Part shown: positions 1 through 9,264 of the stretch, piece by piece | How the letters are laid out: each line of letters starts with the position of its first letter | How positions within the stretch are numbered: position 1 is the stretch's first letter | Assembly: GCF_018343625.1 (NCBI RefSeq) | Contig: NZ_JAGYPG010000002.1 | Span: 351,270 to 415,269 of the forward strand | From: Lederbergia citri | GTDB taxonomy: Bacteria; Bacillota; Bacilli; Bacillales; Bacillaceae_C | DNA: 64,000 nt | Reading direction: 5' to 3' | Program-made: the position numbers and the translations under genes | The notes under the pieces: generated by a model | Told to the model about the DNA's origin: nothing | Seen by the model: only the letters and a program-made list of their open reading frames with translations | Database searches by the model: none

Positions 1-52
1 CTATTGCAATCCACCAAGTAAAGTTGTTTTTAGATTTGTTGTTATTCTCCAT
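1..52 (-). CDS. 5' end of an unknown gene, cut by the window edge
   Basis: An ATG at position 52 reads leftward off the window for 17 codons without a stop (MENNNKSKNNFTWWIAI). A GGAG ribosome binding site lies about 9 bases upstream. The Asn/Lys-rich, basic start followed by FTWWIAI would suit a membrane-anchored or secreted protein, but the fragment is too short to assign. It is oriented like the genes that follow. Confidence 0.5.
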   Translation of the reverse strand, partial: MENNNKSKNNFTWWIAI

Positions 53-245
53 AAAAATCACGCTCCGAAAAATTTGTATATATTAATTTACGATTGAACC
101 ATAGATAAGTTTCGAAAAGCGGAATTCTTAATATCTTATTTGGATCAAAGCTTTCTCTCCTCAATTGACTTCTACTTTCTACTGCGTAGAGCCATTAGAA
201 TTCGAATAATCAACAACTATGGAAAACATGCCAGAAGGTAGATGA
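53..245. other. short intergenic region, no gene seen
   Basis: This stretch separates the truncated gene at the left edge from the nuclease-like gene. It should hold the promoter of the truncated gene on the minus strand. I see AT-rich sequence but no convincing -35/-10 pair, no reading frame with a ribosome site and no strong hairpin. Confidence 0.4.
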
Positions 246-1544
246 TTAAAATCTCTTCAATCCCTCAATTGTTGCTTTTATATCAACCAAACCAGCGTCA
301 TTCACTATGATATAGTCCAACTTCTCAGCAACCGTCATCGTTTTACCACTTCTCGTTCGTGCCGGTTTCTGCAAAGAAAGATTTTCCTTTTCGGATCTAC
401 ATAAAACTTCCTTCATCGTTCGTTCTCGAAGTTCCCGTTTGTTCTCTCCCTCTTCTGCCACAACTTTCACACAAAGTTTTTGCTTTTCTAATTGGAAATA
501 ATATCGCTGCTTTTTTTGTTGTTGCCACCAAAATCCCCAAAATCCTCCTTTTGGATTTGAGACATAACCCCAATCTCCAGCAATTTCTTTTTGTAATTCT
601 TGATAAAATCCTTGCCAGGCAAATGCATCCCACTCTGAAATAGGAATACTCCAAAATGCTGAAACTTGCTGTTCTATAGATTGTAAATGTCGTAAGTAAT
701 CAACAAATATGGAGTTTTGAACATCTTTACCTTTCTCCATAATGTTCAACATCATTTTTCGTGTGAATGGGAAATATCCTGCAGATTCCACAGATCGATA
801 ATGGCTTTGGTCCGCTATTTTAAAATAAATAGGCAACTGAATGAGATTAGGGTATTCCTTGCGCACAGTCTCACGATAACGAACAAGCTGGTTTGAATGA
901 TTTTTCGTATAGGTCTTATCTTCAATTAAAATTGCATATTCATTATTGATAATCGCTAGCACATCAAGCGATTTAAATTGCCTAATTATTTCAATTGAAC
1001 GAATAGGTGGTGCGCTTAAATGGTGAGCAGTAAAAATGGATGATACAAAATCTAACGCGACATTATGTAATGGTTCATCATGATAACGATATCCTTTTTG
1101 CCCCCATGAAAGAAGCCAACACAAAAAAGCATCCTGCGAAAGTTCACTCGTTGCAAATTGAAATAAATTTGGTGGTGTGAGATAGGCAGATTCACTATCG
1201 CGTGCATTTTCAAGCAATAACATAACATCATGATTCCCGGTATAATACTCCCAATAACCTCGTGCAAGAATGGACTGGAAGTGCATTGGCGGCCATATGA
1301 CAGAATCATGTAGTTCTAAAATTCTCCCCTGTTCATTTGGATATAACAACAACAGCCGATCCTCACCTTGCTGGGCAATAATTTCCGGGACGGGATCTAT
1401 CAGCTTTGTGTAACCACAATTTTTCTCACATACGTAAGCGGAATAAGCATCCACCTCAACACCGCCATCCTCTCTTTCTTTTATAATCTCGGAGGCATCC
1501 TCTATTAATCCAGCACCACATTTTGGGCATTTCATTAGTGTCAT
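246..1544 (-). CDS. zinc-ribbon plus PD-(D/E)XK nuclease superfamily protein
   Basis: A 432-residue protein. The N-terminus has two cysteine pairs (C6/C9 and C39/C43) that fit a small zinc ribbon. The middle resembles the PD-(D/E)XK nuclease superfamily (the PF14281-like group): an SELSQDAFLCWLLSW helix near residue 133, then D194 and an EDK signature (E208, K210) in LDVLAIINNEYAILIEDKT, followed by a helix with SNQL. These would be the metal-binding acidic residues and lysine. Such proteins are often single genes of unknown role, sometimes in defence or DNA-repair settings. The start is supported by AAGGTGA six bases before the ATG. It is monocistronic as far as can be seen. Nuclease activity is inferred. 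Confidence 0.72.
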   Translation of the reverse strand: MTLMKCPKCGAGLIEDASEIIKEREDGGVEVDAYSAYVCEKNCGYTKLIDPVPEIIAQQGEDRLLLLYPNEQGRILELHDSVIWPPMHFQSILARGYWEYYTGNHDVMLLLENARDSESAYLTPPNLFQFATSELSQDAFLCWLLSWGQKGYRYHDEPLHNVALDFVSSIFTAHHLSAPPIRSIEIIRQFKSLDVLAIINNEYAILIEDKTYTKNHSNQLVRYRETVRKEYPNLIQLPIYFKIADQSHYRSVESAGYFPFTRKMMLNIMEKGKDVQNSIFVDYLRHLQSIEQQVSAFWSIPISEWDAFAWQGFYQELQKEIAGDWGYVSNPKGGFWGFWWQQQKKQRYYFQLEKQKLCVKVVAEEGENKRELRERTMKEVLCRSEKENLSLQKPARTRSGKTMTVAEKLDYIIVNDAGLVDIKATIEGLKRF

Positions 1545-1720
1545 ATGTAGTCACCTTCTTTTTAATTTATGATATAAACGGTTAGGGAATGGCAAATGAG
1601 CATAAAAAATTATCACCAACTAATTATGATTAACATGATATTAGTAATATTAATTATTTTAAATGTAGTATGAACGATATTAATTTGCTAGTTTTTGGAA
1701 TAGCTTCATCCATTAATTAA

Positions 1721-1755
1721 AAGGTCATGGCGAATTAATCAGTGTCCATGACCTT
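1721..1755 (-). terminator. intrinsic terminator after the flagellinolysin gene
   Basis: A perfect 10-bp inverted repeat, AAGGTCATGG / CCATGACCTT, with a 15-base loop. T-rich runs lie on both sides (CTTTTTC on the plus strand, TTTTAATTAA for minus-strand transcripts), so it could work in both directions. It sits between the flagellin-protease gene and the downstream nuclease-like gene. Confidence 0.75.
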
Positions 1756-1807
1756 TTTCAAAGAAAGTTTAGTTTTTATGTAAAAGTAACTACCTAAATC
1801 ATTTTTC

Positions 1808-3634
1808 CTAGCGCAGAAGCTGTAAAATACCTTCGGGTTGTTGATGAGCGTGCGTTAGAATTGTTTGTGATGCTTGAAGTAAAATTTGTTGTTTTGTCAT
1901 TTCCATATATTCTTTAGCTACATCTACATCTCTTATCCGCGATTCAGCTGATGTAATCTGTTCATTGTAATTTTCATTTAATTCAAAAGCGTGTTCAAGA
2001 CGATTTTGCATAGCACCAAAATAAGAGCGGTGGCTAGAAACACTTTGGATTGCACGATCAAAAGCTGATATTCCTGAATTCGCATCAGTAGTAGCGCTTA
2101 ATCCCCTTAATCCCAATGTAGTAATATCCGCTGATATTAAATCTAACTCAACTGTTTGTCCAGCGTTTGCACCTGTTTGAAATACTATGGTACGGAATAT
2201 CGGCATTTGATTCAGAGTAGTAAAAGCAGAATTTGCTGTATACTCGCCACTGACGATTTCCATACCAGAAGGCCATATTAAATTAAATCTATCTAATGGC
2301 TGATCTAATGGATTATAGACATCTTTTATGACATCTCTTGCATTCAGGAGTTCGCCATTATCAGCGTCTTCTCCACCTATTGCTCCTACATCATGGTTGC
2401 TTAGTTTTCCATCGTCGATCAATTGTTGTAAATATGCACCTCCATTTGTTTTAAAATCCGTGTAAAAAGCTTGCATATTAGCATATTTTCCATTGGATGC
2501 ATTGGCAATTGCTATATCCATGGAAGGTTGTGACGGACCCGATAATGCTTGCATAAAAGACTTTATTCCACCATTTCCATCCAATTTTAATTGTTCATGC
2601 AAATAGCGGGTAGCAAGGTATCCAGCAGAATAATCTAAACTTTTTCCCTTCCAACTACTATCTGTTCCATTTCCAAATGCATTAATTATTCCATTCACAC
2701 CGTGATAACTTAAATCAGCCAGTAACCGCTCATCTCCACCTTCGATAAATTCAGCTGTCCCTTCTTTAAACCACTTCGGCATTTCCCCAAAACGCATAGA
2801 GGTTGCCATCATCGCGTGGGTTAATTCGTGAGCAATCGTTCTGTCAAGATACATCGGGTAGGATCCACCATCTGGCCAACCAATTTCATTAAAATAAGCT
2901 TCATTCACCACAAGGCTAAGATTATATCCTTGCTGGGTAGAATTATTTACATAATAACTAACGTATGCCAAATACGATTGGCCAGGTTCATTAACGAAAC
3001 TGACATTCATATTTATTTTTTCCTGATTTGGATCATTTCCCAATCCATAAAATTCTTGAATTCTATTTTCACTTTGCTCAAGCATCGACCATCGCATTAC
3101 CGTAGCAATTTTTTCTTTTAATGAAAGATTTGGATCTAGTTCCTTACTCTGAACAGTTTGTGTTGGTGCACCTGGCCAGCCTCCAAATGAACCTGGAGCG
3201 GGTGGTGGAACAACGACTTGTCCACCTAAGAGACTAATTCCATTAAATTCGGTTGTCGCTGCAATATGATCAATTTCCTCTAACAACTGTGACACTTCTG
3301 ATTGAATTGCCTCCAAATCACTTTCGGCATTTGTATCATTTGCAGCCTGAACCATCAACTCGCGTCCTCTTTGTAAAAGAGAATGGATTTCTTGAAGTCC
3401 GCCTTCTCCTGTTTGAATCAATGATATAGAATCTTGGATATTCCTTGATGCCTGTGTTAATCCCTTTATTTGCGCACGCATTTTTTCGGAAATAGCCAAA
3501 CCTGCTGCATCATCTGAAGCACTATTAATCCTAAGGCCTGAGCTTAACTTCATCATGGACTTTGATTGTTTATTTACAGCATAGTTCAATTGTCTTTGTG
3601 TGTTTAAAGCTGTGATGTTATGTTTGATAATCAT
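1808..3634 (-). CDS. flagellinolysin: flagellin with inserted zinc metallopeptidase domain
   Basis: A 608-residue flagellin-family protein. Residues 1-138 are a flagellin D0/D1 N-terminus ([39 protein letters not shown]). Residues from about 500 to the end are the matching C-terminus ([41 protein letters not shown]). In place of the variable domain is a peptidase with HELTH (H269, E270, H273) and a downstream EGTAEF (around E291-E295) supplying the third zinc ligand, as in gluzincins of the collagenase-like M9 type. This is the known flagellinolysin architecture, shown in Clostridium to make filaments proteolytic. I chose the second ATG of a pair because AAGGGG then lies 7 bases upstream. Substrate unknown. 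Export should be by the flagellar type III system, since no signal peptide is present. Confidence 0.92.
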   Translation of the reverse strand: MIIKHNITALNTQRQLNYAVNKQSKSMMKLSSGLRINSASDDAAGLAISEKMRAQIKGLTQASRNIQDSISLIQTGEGGLQEIHSLLQRGRELMVQAANDTNAESDLEAIQSEVSQLLEEIDHIAATTEFNGISLLGGQVVVPPPAPGSFGGWPGAPTQTVQSKELDPNLSLKEKIATVMRWSMLEQSENRIQEFYGLGNDPNQEKINMNVSFVNEPGQSYLAYVSYYVNNSTQQGYNLSLVVNEAYFNEIGWPDGGSYPMYLDRTIAHELTHAMMATSMRFGEMPKWFKEGTAEFIEGGDERLLADLSYHGVNGIINAFGNGTDSSWKGKSLDYSAGYLATRYLHEQLKLDGNGGIKSFMQALSGPSQPSMDIAIANASNGKYANMQAFYTDFKTNGGAYLQQLIDDGKLSNHDVGAIGGEDADNGELLNARDVIKDVYNPLDQPLDRFNLIWPSGMEIVSGEYTANSAFTTLNQMPIFRTIVFQTGANAGQTVELDLISADITTLGLRGLSATTDANSGISAFDRAIQSVSSHRSYFGAMQNRLEHAFELNENYNEQITSAESRIRDVDVAKEYMEMTKQQILLQASQTILTHAHQQPEGILQLLR

Positions 3635-3725
3635 CATGCATCCCCTTGGTGTCTTTGTCTTTATCTTTGTCCATACCAACTCCACTTTGGAGGTATAGAC
3701 GTGTTAAGTTGTTTAAACAAACGAA

Positions 3726-3945
3726 TTATTTAAGTAACTCCAATAATAACATTGGATCTTAATTTGCTTGTGAAAGGATTGCCTGTGAAGTTGTATAAGA
3801 ATATCGTTTTTAATTTTTTTCATCATTTCTTTAGACAAATCTGCATCTTGAATCCGGATTCACTAGCAATAATGTTTTCAGCATATAAATGTGTGAATAT
3901 TGATATTCAATATTGTATATCGGCTAATTTTTCCGTTACTTTAGA
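3726..3945 (-). pseudogene. decayed 3' end of a flagellin gene
   Basis: On the minus strand, pieces of a flagellin C-terminus follow each other in different frames. AENIIASES is followed, after a one-base loss, by RIQDADLSKEMMKKIKND and ILIQ. After a second one-base loss come TSQAILSQAN, a stop codon, then DPMLLLELLK and a normal stop. This matches in order the ordinary flagellin ending ([18 protein letters not shown] ... ILSQAAQAMLAQANQ ... GVLQLLR). A weaker match, KVTEKLADIQ, precedes it. No N-terminal half remains. The relic lies just upstream of the flagellinolysin gene in the same orientation, so a tandem flagellin was probably lost here. The remainder of 3635-4004 shows no intact gene. 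Confidence 0.8.
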
Positions 3946-4004
3946 CCTAGTTCAATAAATTAGCACTGGGCTCTTATTAAGATTTTATAACGGCCCCTTC
4001 TATA

Positions 4005-4040
4005 CATAAAAAACCGTCCTCTGTAAAACGAGAACGGTTT
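4005..4040 (-). terminator. intrinsic terminator after the lyxose isomerase-like gene
   Basis: The minus strand reads AAACCGTTCT, a 10-base loop, AGGACGGTTT and then TTTATG. The 10-bp stem contains one G-U pair and is followed by a run of T. It lies about 40 bases past the stop of the gene ending at 4083. Confidence 0.75.
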
Positions 4041-4082
4041 AATAAACACCTATTAGAGCTGTAACTTCTTCCAATTATCTAT

Positions 4083-4640
<558 letters not shown>

Positions 4641-4731
4641 CTATCCGATTTTTCACTTTTGTTTAAAAAAACTCTTTTTTAAATGTAGAGAAATATGATC
4701 CATATTGAATAGATGAACTGTATACTAAAGA

Positions 4732-4760
4732 ACCTCCCCTGTGTGCGTGTACAGTGAGGT
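4732..4760. terminator. possible terminator hairpin
   Basis: An imperfect stem, ACCTC..CTGT / ACAG.GAGGT. The best T-run (AATTTTTT) follows it on the plus strand, where no gene ends. For minus-strand transcripts leaving the hydrolase gene the tail is only TTCTTTAG. It probably separates the hydrolase gene from the isomerase gene. Confidence 0.4.
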
Positions 4761-4808
4761 AAATTTTTTATGGAAGTATTTTTGAAAAGCAACATTCATA
4801 AATTATTA

Positions 4809-5891
4809 TCAACGAAACTGAAAGACTGGCAAACCGTGTAAGTAATCGACTACAATTCGTGTTTTTGATAGATATGTTTCATTGTTGGTCCTTTTTTCTG
4901 CTCCATTCACAAAGTCACCCATTTTCCCATAGGCATAATCAAACATTGCTATAAAGTTTGCATCTAATCCATGTTTATTTGATCGGAATATGTGATTATC
5001 TATATCTTTTTCATCAATCAATATAAATTCAGCATTTTTAATATCCGAAACTATTTTCATTTTCAATTTATGGTCTATCAAATTATCATCTGTTCCTTGA
5101 AATATTATTATTTTTGACTGATTTTCAAATTTATTATAAAGGGTATATAAATTCAGCGCTTCTTTATCTAAAATTTTATACTTCGATAGATAATCAAATT
5201 CAATCTGTAATGTCATGGATCCGTACTGTTGAAATAGGTAACGATTAGTAGATAAATACACAGGCTCAATCCATGCAGAATTATCTATTATGTATGAAAA
5301 TAGATGAGGAGCCATTCGATTAACCAAATGTAAAAGGTATGCTCCATGTGAATGACCATAACCAATTATTTTCTGTTCATTATAAGGTAGATTGTTCTCC
5401 TTCAAAATAATTTGGATTGCTTCTAGTGAGGTAATGATATCAATTGATTGCATATATCCCATATCATTAAAGTTATCTTCCGTCTCATTCAGTTTTGCTA
5501 CAACAGGAATAGTTAGGGATTTATTGGATAACAAGTTTAATAAATCGGAAGGATTCCTTTTGAGACTCGTCATTTCTTCTGAATTAAGGTATTTTGAAAT
5601 ATCACTAATCCCATTTTTCAAGTTAAAATTTTCTACCCCTTGCATATATTCATCACCGAAATAAGCACATTGAAGAGTGACTAAATTATACTTATCCGCA
5701 AATCTCTCCCGCATTTTTTTATAAACGTTAGATTCAATATTTCCACCAAATCCAGGAACAAATATTAATATTCCAGTTTCTGCTGTAACTCCAGATTGTG
5801 GAATAGAAAAATCAATTCTAAGATCTCTACCTGATGATCCATTATATATATTATGATGTGCTGGAATTGATATACTTTGATTTTCTGCCAT
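4809..5891 (-). CDS. DUF2920-like alpha/beta hydrolase
   Basis: A 360-residue alpha/beta-hydrolase-fold protein. The nucleophile elbow is GYGHSHGAYLLHL (Ser of G-H-S-H-G around residue 180), preceded by an oxyanion-type loop ILIFVPGFGGN near residue 42. FQGTDDNLID near residue 265 supplies a candidate acidic residue and NKHGLDANF near residue 307 a candidate histidine. The layout resembles DUF2920, a family found in flagellar modification regions of Campylobacter-type bacteria and in bacilli. A plausible job is removing or transferring acyl groups on the filament sugar, which is inference. The start has GAGGAGA 6 bases upstream. The gene follows the pse genes on the same strand with a gap of about 125 bases. 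Confidence 0.7.
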   Translation of the reverse strand: MAENQSISIPAHHNIYNGSSGRDLRIDFSIPQSGVTAETGILIFVPGFGGNIESNVYKKMRERFADKYNLVTLQCAYFGDEYMQGVENFNLKNGISDISKYLNSEEMTSLKRNPSDLLNLLSNKSLTIPVVAKLNETEDNFNDMGYMQSIDIITSLEAIQIILKENNLPYNEQKIIGYGHSHGAYLLHLVNRMAPHLFSYIIDNSAWIEPVYLSTNRYLFQQYGSMTLQIEFDYLSKYKILDKEALNLYTLYNKFENQSKIIIFQGTDDNLIDHKLKMKIVSDIKNAEFILIDEKDIDNHIFRSNKHGLDANFIAMFDYAYGKMGDFVNGAEKRTNNETYLSKTRIVVDYLHGLPVFQFR

Positions 5892-6016
5892 AATTTTCTC
5901 CTCATCAGGTGTATAAAAACCCAGTATTCAATTGTTACTTCTTTAAAGCATCATCTAACCTCTTAAGTTAAAAACACATGCTTGAATACCACAACAATTT
6001 AATTATAGTCTTAATC

Positions 6017-7162
6017 CTATCGAACCACTACTTTTAATGCCTCTACTACATCATTTACATCCCCATCCGACATGCTAGGATGAATAGGCAACGTCATTGT
6101 CTGTTTATACCAATTCTCTGCAATCGGACAAATACCCTTTTTATAACCTAATTTTTGATAGTATGGGTGCCAATATACCGGAATATAGTGAACATGTACT
6201 CCAATATTAAGTTCCCGCATTTTATTAAAAATCTCTCGGCGTGATTTTTTCAACCTAGAACTGTCTAGCTGAATCATATACAAATGCCATCCTGATTCAG
6301 TATCAGTCAGCTGTTCTGGTAAAATAATTCCCTGAATGTTTTTCAACGTTCTAGTATAAATTGAGGCTATTTCACGGCGCCGTTTTATAAATCCATCAAT
6401 TTTTTGTAATTGTGACAATCCTAGAGCCGCTTGAATATCGTTCATTCGGTAATTGTACCCTAAATCAGTCATCTCATAATACCAATCACCTTGCTCTACT
6501 GAATAAGGTGTCTTGCTTATTCCATGGCTTCTAAACTGTCTTAGCTTTTCAGCAAAATGGATGGAATTTGTTGTAATAACTCCTCCCTCTCCCGTTGTAA
6601 TAGGCTTTACTGGATGGAAACTAAACATTGTCATATGGGCCTGTGTACCAACTTTACGTCCTTTATAGGTAGCTCCAAGGGAATGAGCTCCATCTTGAAT
6701 CACTACTATATTTTGCTTTTCAGCAATCTCCAAGAATGCATCTAAATCAACAGGTTGGCCAGTAAAATCAACAGGTATTATCGCTCTAGTTTTATTAGTT
6801 ATTCTTTTTCTTACTTCTTTTGAATTTAGGTTATAAGTTTTTTTATCAATATCAGCAAAAACTGGAGTACCTCCGCAATATAAAACTGCATTGGATGTTG
6901 CAGCAAAAGTGATTGGCGAAGTTATAACTTCATCGCCTGCTGAAATACCAGCAGTATAGCAGGCACCATGTAATGCCGCTGTTCCATTTGAAAATGCTAC
7001 AGCATATTTGGCTCCAACATAATTTGCAATGGCATTTTCAAATTCTGCTACTTTTGGTCCTTGTGTTAAAAATGGTGACCGCAATGTTTCCACAACGGTC
7101 GCTATATCATCTTCATCAATCCATTGACGACCATATGATAAAAATGAATCCCTCTTTATCAC
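6017..7162 (-). CDS. pseC: PseC-type aminotransferase (PLP-dependent, DegT family)
   Basis: A 381-residue DegT/DnrJ/EryC1/StrS aminotransferase. In pseudaminic acid synthesis PseC aminates C4 of the UDP-4-keto-6-deoxy-L-AltNAc made by PseB. PseC traits seen: an N-terminus with LSYGRQWIDEDDI and FLTQGP, SNGTAAL for phosphate binding, D157 in QDGAHSLGA, and the Schiff-base lysine K186 in FHPVKPITTGEGG. GTG at 7162 overlaps the pseI stop (GTGA) and has GGGAG 8 bases upstream, implying translational coupling. The related LegC or SpsC aminotransferases are alternatives, but linkage to PseI and PseB types favours PseC. Confidence 0.85.
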   Translation of the reverse strand: MIKRDSFLSYGRQWIDEDDIATVVETLRSPFLTQGPKVAEFENAIANYVGAKYAVAFSNGTAALHGACYTAGISAGDEVITSPITFAATSNAVLYCGGTPVFADIDKKTYNLNSKEVRKRITNKTRAIIPVDFTGQPVDLDAFLEIAEKQNIVVIQDGAHSLGATYKGRKVGTQAHMTMFSFHPVKPITTGEGGVITTNSIHFAEKLRQFRSHGISKTPYSVEQGDWYYEMTDLGYNYRMNDIQAALGLSQLQKIDGFIKRRREIASIYTRTLKNIQGIILPEQLTDTESGWHLYMIQLDSSRLKKSRREIFNKMRELNIGVHVHYIPVYWHPYYQKLGYKKGICPIAENWYKQTMTLPIHPSMSDGDVNDVVEALKVVVR

Positions 7163-8211
7163 AATAATAACTCCCAACTAACTGGTGTCCCTTTTAATAC
7201 ATCTTTTTTAACATTTTTTCCAAGCACCAGTTCCAAATATTTCGGTGGGAGACCATGACCGGGACGAACGACACGTACATTTTCTCTCGTTAACACATCT
7301 CCACTCTTCAAATCTTTTCCAATATATAAGGAACGACGGTGATCAAGGGAAGATACTTCAGCTTCTGTTGGTCCATATATAATACTCCCAAGGCTTTTCC
7401 ATGCTCGATTAGTTTCTTCTACTAGCATTTTCATTTCTTGTGGCTCTAATGAAAATGCTGCATCAACCCCACCTTCCGCTCTAGAAATAGTGAAATGTTT
7501 TTCTATGACTACTGCCCCTAGTGTTACTGCAGCAATAGATGTTCCTATACCCATAGTATGATCAGATAATCCAACTTCCGTTCTAAACAAATCTTTCATA
7601 TGTGGAATAGTATAAATATTTGAGTTTTCAGGAGTTGCTGGATAGGTACTAGTACACTTTAACAAAATAATCTGGTTGTTTCCCTGTTCTCGAACCGCTT
7701 GTACAGCTTCATCTATCTCGGCGACAGTTGCCATTCCAGTTGAAATGATAATTGGCTTACCCGTTGCTGCAACCTTTTTTATTAATGGGATATCAACATT
7801 TTCAAATGAAGCAATTTTGTATGCTGGAACATCTAACGTTTCTAAAAAATCCACAGCTGTTTCATCAAACGGAGAGCTAAAGGCAATAATTCCTAGTTCC
7901 TTACATCGATTAAATATCTCTTCGTGCCATTCCCATGGGGTATACGCTTCCTTATATAAGTTGTATAGAGATTGACCTTTCCATAAACTCGTATCATTTT
8001 CTATAAAAAACTCACCAGTATGAATATCCAACGTCATCGTTTCAGGTGTATATGTTTGTAGTTTGATTGCATCCACGCCTGCTTCTGCGGCAAGATCCAC
8101 TATTTTTAAAGCCCTCTCTAAAGATTGATTGTGATTACCAGACATTTCAGCGATAATAAAAGGTTTTTCATCTTTTCCAATAATTCGATTACCTATTTGT
8201 ACTTTGCACAT
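7159..8211 (-). CDS. pseI: pseudaminic acid synthase (NeuB family)
   Basis: A 350-residue NeuB-family sialic-acid-type synthase that condenses a 6-deoxy diacetamido hexose with phosphoenolpyruvate to give the nonulosonic acid. The TIM-barrel part (about 15-265) shows FIIAEMSGNHNQSLERAL, DAIKLQTYTPETMT, KIASFE, IISTGMA and GLSDHTMG. The C-terminal SAF (antifreeze-like) domain starts near residue 285 (RSLYIGKDLKSGDVL, VRPGHGLPP). The ribosome site is weak (GTGGTGAT), suggesting coupling with pseG, whose stop lies 4 bases upstream. The ending overlaps pseC. Legionaminic-type synthases are the main alternative. Confidence 0.88.
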   Translation of the reverse strand: MCKVQIGNRIIGKDEKPFIIAEMSGNHNQSLERALKIVDLAAEAGVDAIKLQTYTPETMTLDIHTGEFFIENDTSLWKGQSLYNLYKEAYTPWEWHEEIFNRCKELGIIAFSSPFDETAVDFLETLDVPAYKIASFENVDIPLIKKVAATGKPIIISTGMATVAEIDEAVQAVREQGNNQIILLKCTSTYPATPENSNIYTIPHMKDLFRTEVGLSDHTMGIGTSIAAVTLGAVVIEKHFTISRAEGGVDAAFSLEPQEMKMLVEETNRAWKSLGSIIYGPTEAEVSSLDHRRSLYIGKDLKSGDVLTRENVRVVRPGHGLPPKYLELVLGKNVKKDVLKGTPVSWELLL

Positions 8212-8215
8212 TCTA

Positions 8216-9256
8216 TCACCACATTTCTAACATTCTTTCGACCCAACTACTAGGACCTTCTGGACTTTCAGTAAAACTTAAACCTAGCCTGCTCATTGAT
8301 TGTAATTCTTGTTCCATGTGTTCAAGGTTCATAAGTAAAAATTTATACGTTTCAATAGTAACATTTTTATGATTTCCTAGGTTAAAAAGTAAGCCTAACC
8401 TTGATGCTTCTTCAGTAGCCTCTATTTGATTATTAGCTACAATTGTACTAGACGACGGCAATCCTAAATAGCATCGTTCCCACGATGTGCTTCCTCCTGC
8501 CCCTATAGAAAAATCCGCCTTTGACATTAATGTGGCTAAGTAATTAATTTGACAATGATAAGAAAGTTCAAGTTTCTTGCAAAATGTTCGGATGAATTCT
8601 TTATTAGGGTTCGCCGCTCCAACAACAACATCAATTTGGGGAAAGCTTGTATCAAATTCATCTATTGCTCTTAGGACCTTTTCTGTTTCACCAGTAGGGT
8701 CACTACCTCCCATAAAAACTAATAAACGGCTTATCTGACCGTTTTTAGGTTTTGCCATTTGACGAACTTTAATGAATTCTTCACGTAAAACTAAATATCG
8801 AGGTCCCAATAGCTTTTCACAATGTTTAGGTATAAGTTCGTCGTATCTCTTCAAATAATTCCTTACCATATTTTGATCCAGTAATAGATCACAATCATGG
8901 TGACGATTAGCTAGATCATCGATAGCAATTATTTTTTTCACATATGGACGAATTTCCTCTTCCCAATCAATATCAATGCTGTAATGATCCACCACACAAA
9001 TATCGTACATTTTTTTCAATAAAAAACCCTTAGTTTCCCTTACATCTTCTTCCAGTTTAAAATCTCCTATATAATGAATCATTTTTACACTAAAACCATG
9101 TTGTTTAACCAGATTCGCTAGATGCCCATACAGATTTCTCATTACAAACGTAACTTGGTGTCCATATTTATGCATTTCTTGCGCAACAGTCAAACACCTC
9201 ATAACATGACCAGTACCGATTTCTACAGATGCATCTGTTCGAATTAAAATGTTCAT
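8216..9256 (-). CDS. pseG: UDP-sugar hydrolase PseG/SpsG
   Basis: A 346-residue GT-B-fold protein. PseG removes UDP from UDP-2,4-diacetamido-2,4,6-trideoxy-L-altrose before the PseI step. Typical motifs are IRTDASVEIGTGHVMRCL at the N-terminus (the His of GTGHVMR is the likely catalytic base), IDDLANR, GGSDPTGE and GAGGSTSWE for UDP binding. The length fits SpsG-type proteins. It is too short to hold a fused PseH acetyltransferase. I chose the ATG at 9256 because GAGG lies 6 bases upstream and the family begins there. An upstream ATG at 9268 overlaps the pseF stop as ATGA. Confidence 0.85.
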   Translation of the reverse strand: MNILIRTDASVEIGTGHVMRCLTVAQEMHKYGHQVTFVMRNLYGHLANLVKQHGFSVKMIHYIGDFKLEEDVRETKGFLLKKMYDICVVDHYSIDIDWEEEIRPYVKKIIAIDDLANRHHDCDLLLDQNMVRNYLKRYDELIPKHCEKLLGPRYLVLREEFIKVRQMAKPKNGQISRLLVFMGGSDPTGETEKVLRAIDEFDTSFPQIDVVVGAANPNKEFIRTFCKKLELSYHCQINYLATLMSKADFSIGAGGSTSWERCYLGLPSSSTIVANNQIEATEEASRLGLLFNLGNHKNVTIETYKFLLMNLEHMEQELQSMSRLGLSFTESPEGPSSWVERMLEMW

Positions 9257-9264
9257 CTTATTCC

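Noticed and set aside
3640..3730. SigD promoter upstream of flagellinolysin
   Set aside because: GTCTATAC is a poor -10 match and the nearest TAAA is only 11 bases upstream. A TTGTTT/TATACC SigA reading is also weak.
3752..3958. A 68-codon plus-strand reading frame
   Set aside because: It lies over the minus-strand flagellin relic, has no ribosome site and a low-complexity product.
7676..7975. Plus-strand frames inside pseI, galT, fmdA and other genes
   Set aside because: They mirror well-supported genes on the other strand and lack ribosome sites or family resemblance.
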